NCBI GenBank assembly: GCA_036924285.1
Contig: JAYKYS010000012.1
Coordinates: forward strand, 7,936,001 to 8,000,000
Reading direction: 5' to 3'
DNA: 64,000 bases
Source: Asterella californica
Taxonomy: Eukaryota; Streptophyta; Marchantiopsida; Marchantiales; Aytoniaceae
This document shows positions 22,863 to 32,192 of this stretch, piece by piece. The notes beneath the pieces were generated by a model. It saw nothing but the letters and a program-made list of their open reading frames with translations, searched no databases and was not told where the DNA came from. Every line of letters begins with the position of its first letter. Positions within the stretch are counted from its first letter, which is position 1. Made by a program: the position numbers and the translations under genes.

Positions 22863-24090
22863 AGACTAGGATTATATCGGAGGGGTCTGCATGTTCGTTA
22901 CCAGCAGTGGTTCAAGGATGTAGGCAGAGGTATTGGACAGTCTAGGAGCAGGGAACGGCATTCTCGTGCAGTCCTGCTGGTTAGACTGATGTGTCGAGGA
23001 GTAGGGACAGACAGTAGAGGGAGTGAGCTTCCCAACACCTATGTACCTTCTTCTCGGAGAATGGATTGCTGATTTGAGTGCAGAAGCTTAATTCGTGTCT
23101 TCTAGGTGGTGGATTTCTTGGAATTCGCTCCCAATTGTGCATGGGAAGTGTTCTCCTTGAGTGGCGGTGACTGTTAGCAGGTGTGGCATTGTAGCTTGAC
23201 TCGTTCAGTAGAGCACTTGGGATCTGAGTACGAACGGTCTTATGGATAAGAGATCTCAGAAGACAGAGTAGTCAGAGCAGCGAAGTGAAGAAGAAAGAAG
23301 CCTTCTTCTCACAGCAGAAGACGACATCCTCAAGAAGAAGACGGTGCAACTGTACAAATGTTTGTTGTCTTCCTCCCCAAACTATTACAAGCAGGGATGG
23401 CTTGTTAGTCAGGATCCGGACTAGAAGGCTGTCGGAACCTTAATTTCCTCTTTTCATCTTGTTTTCTCTTGTTTGGATTTTCTCATCTTCCCCATCTCCT
23501 CTCATCTTCCCCATCTTCTTATCTTCTTCTAGTGAGCTTCCGAGACTTCTGTTGAGCTTCCGTGAAGGTGAATGTCATTGTAGTGCTGCAGGAAGACCAT
23601 TTCCGTAGGCAGAAGCCTGGGAAGGCTACAGGGGGCATACACCCTATGATTAATCTAACCCGTTGGAATGTGAGTGTGAGAGTAAGGTGTAACAGCCGTG
23701 CTAGTCGACTTCTGCGGAGCAGGACAGTCTTCTGGAGGTGTGAGAAGACGAGCTGAATCTCTAGAAGACGAGAATCGCTTCGGGAAGACGGTATCGAGAA
23801 GACCAGAAGAAGCAACTTGGAAGTAGGAAGATCGTCTTCCCGAGCTTCTCTGTGAATAGTTGTGTGATATTTTAGTTAGTAGTTGTTTATTTAGATCCAG
23901 AGTACATTTTGGCGTATCTGGAAGACGCGTGATTTTGTGAGAAGACGAGATTTCTAGACAAAACCCGTGTGTTTGTGTGTTTGAACAGATCCTAGAACTT
24001 AGAGCAGCGTTACTTGCGTAAATTCTCTGTGGGAACGATATCTTGTATACTAAATGGGCAAAAGGAGTAATCTTGCGTCACTACATCCTC

Positions 24091-25310
24091 ACGTGCCTTG
24101 GGACTTGAAGCCGATTCCAGTCCCTCGTGTCTTGCTGCTGAAGGTCAGGAGAGGATGTGGATGAGTTGGTTCAAATGGCTCTGTATTCTAGCCGATGGTT
24201 CACAATACTTAAGAAGACAGGAGCCTTACGCTTCATCCAAGACTTGCAGCTTGCCAACAACATCACGATTCGAAGTGTTGGGACAAGACCTGTGGTTGAT
24301 GAAGTAGCTGAGGCATTTGCTAGAAGATCAATCTATTCGATTGGAGATCTATTTTCATGTTACGATCAATTTTAGCTTGCTTTGGAGAGCAGAGACTTGA
24401 CTACCATGCGTACACCTTTAGGGTTGATGCGGATGTGTACTCTTCCTCAAGGCGCGATAAACTCAGAAGCCCATATGCAAAACGTGATGCATAAGGTGTT
24501 ACGGGAGTTTGTACTTGAGGTCACTATTCCATTTCTGGATGATATCCACGTGAAAGGTTGTTCAGTGGAGGACAAGGACGAAGCTAAGACTTTTGATGGT
24601 TGCAGAAAGTTTGTTGCAGATCACATTCGATGTGGAAAAGATTTTGATGCGCTTGGAGTACATCTCACTCCGTCAGGTACTAAATCTCGTTTTGGAATGT
24701 CATAGATTGTGGTGGTTGATCATTTGTGTGGTATTTTTGGGAGACGATCGATCCAAAGAAGGTAGATGCTATTACAAGGATAGCAGATTGTACCAACATC
24801 ACTGAGGTTCGATGATTTTTAGGAGCTTGTGTGTTCTTTCGTGTGAATATTCCTCATTATGCACACATTGTCGAGTCTTTGTATGCACTTCTCAGAAAAG
24901 AAAAGAAGTTTACTTGGCGACAAGAACATCACGAGACGATGGAGCAGCTGAAAGAGATTCTAAAGTCTCCATCTGTATTGAGGAGACTTAACTACGAGAG
25001 CGGAAGACCTATCATACTTACTGTTGACACGAGTCCAAAGACGATTGGATGGGCAGTTGGCCAAGAAGACGTAGATGGTGTGCAGTTTGTTTCTAGGTTT
25101 GGAGCGTGAATCCTAATGGACAGACAACGTAACTATCCTCAAGTGAAGCATGAGTTATGGAGAGCTGTTACTGCTATGAAGATATATCGAGAGTTCTTGA
25201 CTGGAGCTCGTGTGGTTTTAGAAACAGATTGTTTGTCTTTGCTAGGTAAGATAGCAAATTGTAATACTCCAGACATCGCAATGCTACGATGGATTGCTTA
25301 TATCTGAAAT
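24091..25310 (+). pseudogene. E3 reverse transcriptase-RNase H remainder
   Basis: RT resumes after the outer Z insertion with HVPWDLKPIPVPR. It then passes SSRWFTILKKTGALRFIQD, IYSIGDLFSCYDQF (TAG after), RDLTTMRTPLGLMRMCTLPQG and IPFLDDIHVKGC. RNase H includes IILTVDTSPKTIGWAVGQ, which keeps the catalytic Asp lost in E2, and FLTGARVVLETDCLSLLG. At least four stops or shifts (24373, 24703, 24812, 25107) interrupt it. It is useful mainly as the reference that shows what E2 lost. Confidence 0.85.
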
Positions 25311-25339
25311 ATGAACCTTGAGCTGAAACATATAACATA

Positions 25340-26390
25340 TGCCGTTGGGACTATGAGGGATGCGTTACTTGGTGTTAGCTCGAGAAGAGCTCTCCAACTA
25401 TGTGGAGCGACCAGCACTACGAACGAAGACTACAGAGAATATATGTAGGTTGGTGCTTGAAGATATCATCTGTCGTTCTGGATCTGTTAGAAAACTACGA
25501 GCAGATAGAGACGAGTTGAGAGACACAGAAGCGAAGGAGTTCTTTGCTCGTTATGGGGTGAAAATCAAAATAAATAGAATCAAGTCACACATCGCAATAA
25601 ACTAGACTTTCTAATTCTTTAAGAGGTTTAGCCAAAAGATTAGTAAAGCTTTGACTTACTACTGCTATGAATCCAGAGGACATTGATAAGAGTGAAGGAT
25701 GACACCCTCTATTGTTCACGCTTTGGTGAAAGCATGTGATGGTAAGCATAGAGAATAGTCAAGACTACTTCTATTTACTTTATGGGCATATAAAACTACG
25801 CACTGTACTACGACTGATTATATGCCGGTTGAGCTTATGTTGGGGCAGAAGCCAATCATGCCTGCTGAGAAGGACCTTCCTACATGGTCTACGATGTCGT
25901 GGGAAGGTGATATAGATCGTACTTCACTCTTTGCTTTACGAACTAAGAAGCTAGAGCGAAGGGAGGAGGATCTTGTTGAGGCGCAAGAGAAGCTGAAGGT
26001 GGCTCGAATAAAAACAAAGAGCTCTTTGACAAGACTTACCGACTATGACCAAAGTCAATACGTGTTGGTGATTGGGTTTTGGTGTATGACAACACGATGG
26101 AGAACCAACATTCTACACTTCGTAAATTCTCACGAAGATGGTTCGGGCCTTATGTTGTGTTAGATGTGTATGAGAATGCCACTTATAGTTTACGTGAGTT
26201 GGATGGTACTCCTTTGAAACTATCTGTGGCTGACAAATGAATGAAGTTGTTCAAACAACTTGGAGGATCGGTAGATTTGTTCAACTTTTTGGAGTCTGAG
26301 CAAAGGATGACAAGAGACGAGGACGCTCCAGCAACTGAAGAAGTTGAGGCGGAGGAGAGTGACGATGATGAAGAGCAGATAGAATGATGA
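25340..26390 (+). pseudogene. E3 integrase remnant
   Basis: The core is recognisable from GMRYLVLAREELSN through TENICRLVLEDIICRSGSV and RADRDELRD to QKPIMPAEKDLP. The C-terminal domain includes RWFGPYVVLDVYENATYSL and LDGTPL in shifting frames, ending in an acidic tail near 26390. The HHCC zinc domain is missing between RNase H (25310) and the core, probably by deletion. Multiple stops are present. Confidence 0.8.
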
Positions 26391-26420
26391 AGAGGTTGAC
26401 ACATGCCGGAAGATGTGTAG

Positions 26421-26495
26421 GTTTAGAAAGGGTGGATGTCGTGATGTGAATCATTTCACATAGTAAATAATTCACCTCTCTGTCAGGAGTTAGAT
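26421..26495 (+). repeat. E3 polypurine tract and truncated 3' LTR
   Basis: The purine run AGAAAGGGTGGA (to 26436) precedes TGTCGTGATGTGAATC at 26437. The same LTR start recurs at 27756. Only about 59 bp of LTR remain before the sequence changes to gag coding DNA at about 26496. Confidence 0.75.
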
Positions 26496-27755
26496 CAAGC
26501 TTACAAGATTGGAAGAGAAGGGGTCTACAAGCGGAGCAAAAACGTTTGAGAAACAAGGTTGGATCCAACGATGTATTTGGTGTGATGGTACAGATCATCC
26601 ACGTAGAGATTGCAAGGAGTTCACTGATATCTTACAACAAGGGGTGATCTTCTGAAAAGATGAAAAAGTAGCATTGGGAGATACTAGTGCACTTCTTTGG
26701 ACCAACTTTGGTAGAGGAGAGATGAAGAAGTTGGTTGAGGATCACTTATCAGCGCAAGCAGTTGCAATAGTGGAGGTTGGAACCTATGGTACAAGGGTTG
26801 AGGACCAAGTTGAGAGGAGTTTTCATGAGCATGTTGAGCCGAGTGGATTGTGATCATCTATCATCTCCATGAAACGAAAAGGAAAGATGGCAAGTGAGAC
26901 ATTGTTGAGGACGACTGCTACGATCAGAAGAGATACTAGATGGGAAGATCTGATAGAAACTCTATCGGTGCATGCTTACATCGTCAAGAACCAACACAAA
27001 GCGTTGTTGGAAGAAAAGAGAAGGTGAGATTCGAAAGATGCAGGAGAAGGAACTTTTTCCAAGAGATAGACTCGAGGAGAGAAGGTTCGTCAAGAGCTTC
27101 GGGATGCAGGAGCTCAAGATCTACCGATGGATGAGACTCCTTCTCCATCGAAAGAGAGAGCAAAAGAGTTTAGAAGGAGAAAGGTAAGCCGGCTGCATAC
27201 AAACTACAGTCGGACATCGAGGCTTCAGCAGATTTGAAGGGAGTCTTGGAAGACCGCATTCTAAATGCGAAGGTGGAGTTTACTTTGAGGGAAGTTTTGG
27301 ACATTGCTAAGCGTGAGTTTCATGATGTCATCATCGACATCATCAAACAAAAGCGATAGATTACGAGTGAGACAGTTTGATCGCATGTTTTAGATACTAC
27401 GGTGTCTGTAGATGAGGAGAGAGAGCTTGCAAAATGTAGTGTTTATTCTTCAGAGGAAAAAAGAGATTGAAGACGTACATTTTGAGAATGAAGAGGAGGA
27501 TGGGAAGCAAAGCTCAAGTCATTACAGTCATAGTCACTGGGCTCGAGCTACGACAGAGATACTGGTGAGGATCAGAAACTTGGATGAGCCGTTGGTTGCT
27601 CTAATAGATCATGGATCAAAAATCAACATCATGTCGAAGGAGTTGTACAAGAAGAAGAAGTGGTCGATCGATACAGAGTATGAATGGATCATAAGAGCAG
27701 CCAATAACACAAGAGGAGATTTGTATGGAGCCTGTCTAGACATTAGAGTGCGCGT
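26496..27755 (+). pseudogene. gag-protease fragment of another E2/E3-type element
   Basis: This begins near the gag zinc knuckle (CIWCDGTDHPRRDC, about 26560-26610) and runs through LLWTNFGRGEMKKLVED, LSVHAYIVKNQHKALLEEK and the Lys-rich linker to protease (HYSHSHWARATTEILV, ALIDHGSKINIMS, WIIRAANNTRGDLYGAC). It stops mid-protease where an LTR starts at 27756. Several stops break it. It is not part of E3 as annotated, because gag here follows E3's own 3' LTR start. Recombination between elements or a partial nested copy is likely. Confidence 0.78.
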
Positions 27756-28854
27756 TGTCGTGATGTGAATCGTTTCACATAATGAATAATTCACCTCTCA
27801 GTTAGAAGTTAGTCTCTCTGAGCAAAGTTATGACCTCAGAGAAGTCGATTTTGGTGAATGTTATATATATCATGTTGATAGAGTTTAAGCTCATGGGTAG
27901 TACTTACATGTCGCCCATGCATACTTTCTAGCGTGTTTAAGTTATCTTCCAAGGTTATGTTTCATTTTATATGTCTTCTCATGTAGTTTAAGGTTTACGT
28001 TGGCACTTTAGGGGCTTGACGTGGTAGCCTATGTGTAAAATTAAATCACATGGTTTGGGACACAAAAGGACAGGGAAGTGAAGCTATGAACTCCCATTGG
28101 TCCAATTTTGTCCTTGTGTAACTCTAGACTTAGTAGTAGGGGTCTTAAGAGGATTTCGAGCATTTGGTAGAGACATTCTGAAATCTGAGAACACAAGAGG
28201 ATAGGGCTCGTCGTGCCAGTCGCTGTCAGTCAAATTCTTGATCGATTTGGAGCAATAAAGAAGAAGTTATGGCAGATTGAAGTTCGGATTGTACTAGATT
28301 TGCATCACTTTTGTTGATTTTGGAGTTTTTGGTGTCAATCACAACCGAATTGAGAAAATCGCTTCAAACCTTAGTGGTCGCGTTCACCAGCAGGGCTATG
28401 ATTGTCCACAAATTTTCATGTCGGTTGAATAAGTGAGTAATTCAGGGCGACCGCTGAAGCAAAAGGGGTCTAAAAAGCTCTCAATCTAGAGCAGCAACCT
28501 CAGAGATCGAGATCTGGAGAACTGTGTAACAATCAGAAGGTCAAATTTCACAAGGATGTTCAACATGCTATAGACTCCAGATCCTGTAAAAACCATCGAA
28601 AGTTATCGAGCCAATTCTCTGTTCTAGGTCAAAATAGCTGTCTGGATACCAGAAATTGTCCTAAATTTCTTATTATAACGTTTCTGTCCATATCTCGGTG
28701 CTCAAATTTGATCTCAGGCTGAAAACTTCGTATGTGTGTTCAATACGGCCTCATTTACATGTAGGAGAAGTTTTGAGGTCTAAGTCATCATATGTTTCTG
28801 ATTCTTGACTGTTAAAGTTCATTGTCTGATCTTATTATTGCTAGTTTGACTTGG
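27756..28854 (+). repeat. LTR related to E2 LTR, truncated
   Basis: It starts TGTCGTGATGTGAATCG, matching the E3 3' LTR start at 26437. Further in it aligns with the reverse complement of the E2 LTR (ACTCCCATTGGTC, TTATTATTGCTAG and the CTCATGGG region). About 190 bp of the E2-type LTR end is missing: the match stops near 28854, where LTR6 sequence begins. No ORF is present. Confidence 0.72.
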
Positions 28855-29613
28855 TCTTCAGACGATTTGATGAGAAGACCGCAGAATTGGACACTCTCAC
28901 ACTGGAGCTTCGTGCTAGAGATTGACGATTGAGGACGGCTGGATGATCTCATGTACGATAGCTGTGAAGCCTTGGTTTTTCGTTTTGTTAATTAATTGAT
29001 TAGTTGTAAAGTAAATAAGAAGAATAGATGATAGAAGATAAACTATATGAGTAGAATAGTGTTAATTAGAAGTTTAGTGAAGAATCTCTATTCTGGGGGA
29101 ATTTATCGAATCTATGGAGACACTGGAGGGATGACTTCCTCATAGATGAATTCCTCGGGCGAAGAGCTTTCTAACGATATGTTGTGCGATACAATCGGAG
29201 ACCGACTGACGAAGTTACAGCAGACTGAAGAATGTCAGTAGTCAAGAGGAAAACCCTAACTTCGGCACGTGCAGGAAGACCTATCGCGGGATATAACCCA
29301 GGTAACAAGACATTCACTTTACTATTTTACTATTCCCAGAGCGAGCGATAGCAAGAGCGCAGAGAGCCGCATTTTCCGAGCGTCGAAGTACATCAGTTTG
29401 AGGCGAGGAAGCCAGTTTGAGACGAGGAACCCGATTGCGACGAAGAATCCGTTTGTGGCGAAGATCGTTGCAGTGATCCTAGGGATGCGAGGAATGCAGA
29501 CGGCTAAGGCGCCGAGGCTTCGAGCATTTGAGGTTAACCGAGCAGCTCTTCGCCGTTACGATAAGGAGCTCGAGGAGATGTGATTAGCATTTCTCTTACT
29601 TCCTTGGTGGGGG

Positions 29614-31318
29614 ATGGTCTCCTCCAAATTGGTGCACGAGTTGAAGGTTTGCAAGAATCATCCAGCCGACCAGGAATATGGGCGACCTTCTAACTGGACC
29701 GAAGATCACTGGTCCGCTGTCTTGGGAATTGACGATGCAGGTCGGGAAGGTGATCTTCTTTTCGATAGCACATCTGTCGCTACTTCGCCCGAAACAGTGA
29801 AGAACTTCCCCAATCTTTTCAAGGAATTACCTCTAGGGAGGAACGGCTACCGAACGAGCGATTTCTGCGACCCGAAGAAGAGAGAAGTTGCCGATGCGAT
29901 TATGGCGATCTTCAGGCCACGAAGAACGACATACATGTCGAATTGGCAAATCAACTTCATCGAGCAGCTCTTCGCCGGAAGAAGAGCGCATTGGAAGAGG
30001 ATTTTTTTATCGTCACGTGCAGAAGCTCTGGGAAGCCGAAGACTTAGCATACATAGGACCATTTGTCTCGGTGTTCTACATGGCGATGGGACTGCTGTCA
30101 CCCGAAGCACAGAAGAAGTTAGGCTTCACCGCAGCTGCCGAAGATGATGAATATCAAGTGGTGCAGACTCCAGCCCGAGACGCACATCTTGAGAAGTTCT
30201 TCGACGAGATCGAGGCCGAGGGCACCGCAGCCGAAGTAGCAGTGGAGAAAGCGAAGAAGCACGAGGCATCGACTTCAACACCAACCCCAGAGAAGACAAT
30301 CGAAGAATTGACTCCGGCCGAAGACGAAGATGTGATCGAAGTATCTCCCCCGGTCCGCAGAAGTGGCAGGAAGAAACCGCTGGAAGAGACGCCGAGGTCC
30401 GTGCAGAAGTCGAGAAAGAAGATGAAAATGACGAGGACAGTCCGCACCGATGATGAAGCAGTTGACGAGGAAGCGACTGGGGAAGCGGAAGAAGGAGACA
30501 CTCCTCGAATGGAGAAGAGCGTGGATACTACACCGAAGACTACTCTTTCTCTGTCGACAATAGGAGAGATAGAGCAGCTTACTTCTTTGGCGAAGTACAT
30601 CCAGGAAGTAGTCGCGCCACTGCTGTACAGCTTGGAAGGAAACCGCGGGACATACGAGGAGGTTGTCGAGCGGAAACTGAATCTCGCGGAGTTGGTACAG
30701 ACGATGCACTTCGGCCGAGGTAACTGGAAGGAGGAGAAAGAGAATTTACGAGCAGCTCTCGTCATGGCATAGAAGGAAACCCAAGCGAAGGTCGAGGAAT
30801 TGAAGAACGAGACTTCGGAGAAAGAGCTTCTTCTTAGGCAGAAGTCGGATCAGGAGAAAGATCACGAGAAGGTACTTTCTCTGATGAAGAAGCAACTGGA
30901 TGAGATGCGCACGCAGAGGGATCGGGCGCAGGATGTAGTTGCGGAGATAACTAAGGAAGTCGAAGACTCGAGGCGTCGAATGACTTCGGCCGAGGAGCTA
31001 AGCGCTCAACTTCGTAGTAGGATCGAGCCGGTGCTGAAGAACTACTTCGCCGTTGAGATGGACGCCGAGGAACTGGGATTTCTCCGTAAGGTTAGAGAGG
31101 AGTTCTTAGCTGCAGATGCGGAGGGTACTACAGCTAAGAACCGGGTAGCTAGGCTAGGCCAGCGAGTAGTTAGAGAGCTTAGAGAGATTAGAGCAACCGT
31201 AGAGTTCTCAGTTTGCGAGATAGGTAGAGAGCTAGCGGTAGGAAGCGGTGTTGTTCCTGATGTCGTTTCGGACACAGGACCTTCATCTGGCGGACCAGAA
31301 GTGATCCCGACTTCTTAG
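29614..31318 (+). pseudogene. U3-resident ORF, 5' LTR copy of E5
   Basis: The ATG at 29614 opens a frame reading NWTEDHWSAVLG, LPLGRNGYRTSDFCDPKK and WQINFIEQLFAGRRAHW. At a run of seven T (30002-30008) the homologous reading moves +1 to FFYRHVQKLWEAEDLAYIG and LLSPEAQKKLGF. An acidic linker and a Lys/Arg patch (RSGRKKPLEE, KSRKKMKM) follow. A conserved helix (NLAELVQTMHFGRGNW) then runs into an in-frame TAG (30770-30772), and a coiled coil continues in the same frame to 31318. Both breaks occur in the two LTRs alike. An in-frame segment upstream (29269-29583, ending TGA) may be a lost N-terminus. The linker resembles a nuclear or chromatin protein, but no function can be assigned. Confidence 0.72.
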
Positions 31319-31349
31319 GAAGAAGATCCGTCATCTTCGGGAAAACATG

Positions 31350-31356
31350 TATATAA
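31350..31356 (+). promoter_or_regulatory. TATA box of E5 5' LTR
   Basis: CATGTATATAAGCG, 32 bp after the U3 ORF stop. The same box is at 40825-40831 in the 3' LTR and is kept in LTR6 (43119-43125, CTGTATATAAGCG) despite wide divergence around it. It would start genomic RNA near 31380, leaving the U3 ORF of the 5' LTR upstream of the start site. Confidence 0.8.
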
Positions 31357-31970
31357 GCGTTGTGTTGTTCGTATTCAGGACCTCTATGTGTTTTATCATT
31401 TTTGAGTTTTCTATTTCCTGAGTTTGCGGAGCCATTGAGTGTTTGTCTACTTCGGGGATTTACCTACGAAGTATCGTAGTTTGCTGTGGTAGAAATTAGT
31501 CTGGGTGCCGAAGGATTTGTTGTCGACATTTGAAATCAGAGTAGAACGTTTACGGCGAGGACTGAGAATAGACCAGCATCTGCGAGGTTAGTTTGCTACG
31601 AAGACGTTTTTGGGCGAAGTTGACTTCGGAAGAAGTTGTTCTTTGGTGGAACACTTAGGAAGAAGTTCAGTTTGGTACTTCGGCGGAAGAAGAGTCTTCT
31701 TCGCAAGAGTTTTCCGAGAGCAGTAGTGGTGAAAGTAACTTAGTGTGAAGATACTTAGCGTTTATAGTGTTAGAGGCTACCTAGTAACACTTCAGCAGTA
31801 TTTCCTCGTGTGACATTTCTGCCCGTGGCTCTGTTTCTCCGTTGTTTAACTATTCCTTGAGGTCCCTGACCTGTTCAGTACCTGTTATGTTTATTTGTCA
31901 GGATTATCAACTCTGTCTTGTTGGATAGACCTGAGTTTGATCTCTACCGGGACTGATTTCTGCCCGTGAG

Positions 31971-31976
31971 AATAAA
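31971..31976 (+). terminator. Poly(A) signal AATAAA in E5 LTR
   Basis: GTGAGAATAAAAG occurs here, at 41446-41451 in the 3' LTR and at 43739-43744 in LTR6. Conservation in the old copy supports a role in forming the 3' end of element RNA. Confidence 0.65.
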
Positions 31977-32123
31977 AGACAACTATAAAGAATCACCTTT
32001 GTCACGTGTTTACTACTTTTGGATGATCTTTACTTGCATCTCTGTGGGTTCGATCCTTAAATTACTACTTTCGAGCATCTTTTGGTTTTCTTGTTTTTTA
32101 CATATAGAAGACTGAATAAATTT

Positions 32124-32141
32124 TGGCGCCGCTGCCGGGGA
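32124..32141 (+). other. Primer-binding site of E5 (tRNA-Asp type)
   Basis: TGGCGCCGCTGCCGGGGA is complementary, with one mismatch, to the 3' end of plant tRNA-Asp (known sequence recalled, not searched). It lies 21 nt after the LTR end, a somewhat long gap. This primer is typical of Athila and Tat elements. Confidence 0.85.
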
Positions 32142-32192
32142 TGCGAATGCTGAAATTATCCAAGATCAGTGAACAGAAGTCCAGAGACATGT

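Larger units (their letters stand above)
14584..24085 (+). mobile_element. Outer Z: solo LTR carrying an ORF, split by inner Z
   Basis: The element begins TATGGTGCTCACAAATTAC (TGTGGTGCCC in the other copy) and ends GCGTCACTACA. It is flanked by TCCTC at 14579-14583 and 24086-24090. Without inner Z it is 5868 bp. TG...CA ends, a 5-bp duplication and the absence of gag or pol fit a solo LTR left by recombination of a large retrotransposon. It carries a plus-strand ORF (20245-22513) related to the U3 ORF of E5. GAAGAC/GTCTTC hexamers are extremely dense. Part of its left half (1.5 kb) and right half (2.1 kb) are repeated in inverted orientation in inner Z. Confidence 0.88.
4441..26495 (+). mobile_element. 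E3: old gypsy element split by two insertions
   Basis: E3 survives as three pieces: 4441-4797 (end of gag region), 13212-14583 (protease and start of RT) and 24086-26495 (RT to the start of the 3' LTR). Removing E2 with one ACGAG copy joins the reading frame as AYDTRYQQ. Removing outer Z with one TCCTC copy joins VFTIP to HVPWDL, the sequence expected in this RT family. These two clean joins show the pieces are one element. It is the same superfamily as E1 and E2, in the opposite orientation. Many stops and frameshifts make it the oldest element of the left block. Its 5' LTR and most of gag are missing. Confidence 0.9.
28963..32102 (+). repeat. 5' LTR of E5
   Basis: TGTGAAGCCTTGG...TTACA. 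Most of it is U3, holding the ORF at 29614-31318. A TATA box (31350-31356) and an AATAAA (31971-31976) place R roughly between 31380 and 32000. U5 is therefore short. The length is unusual because of the coding insert. Confidence 0.95.

Noticed and set aside
29847..30765. Long minus-strand ORFs opposite the E5 U3 ORF (and at 39322-40240)
   Set aside because: They are Ser-rich shadows of the Glu/Lys-rich sense frame, recur only because the LTR is duplicated, and show no domain.
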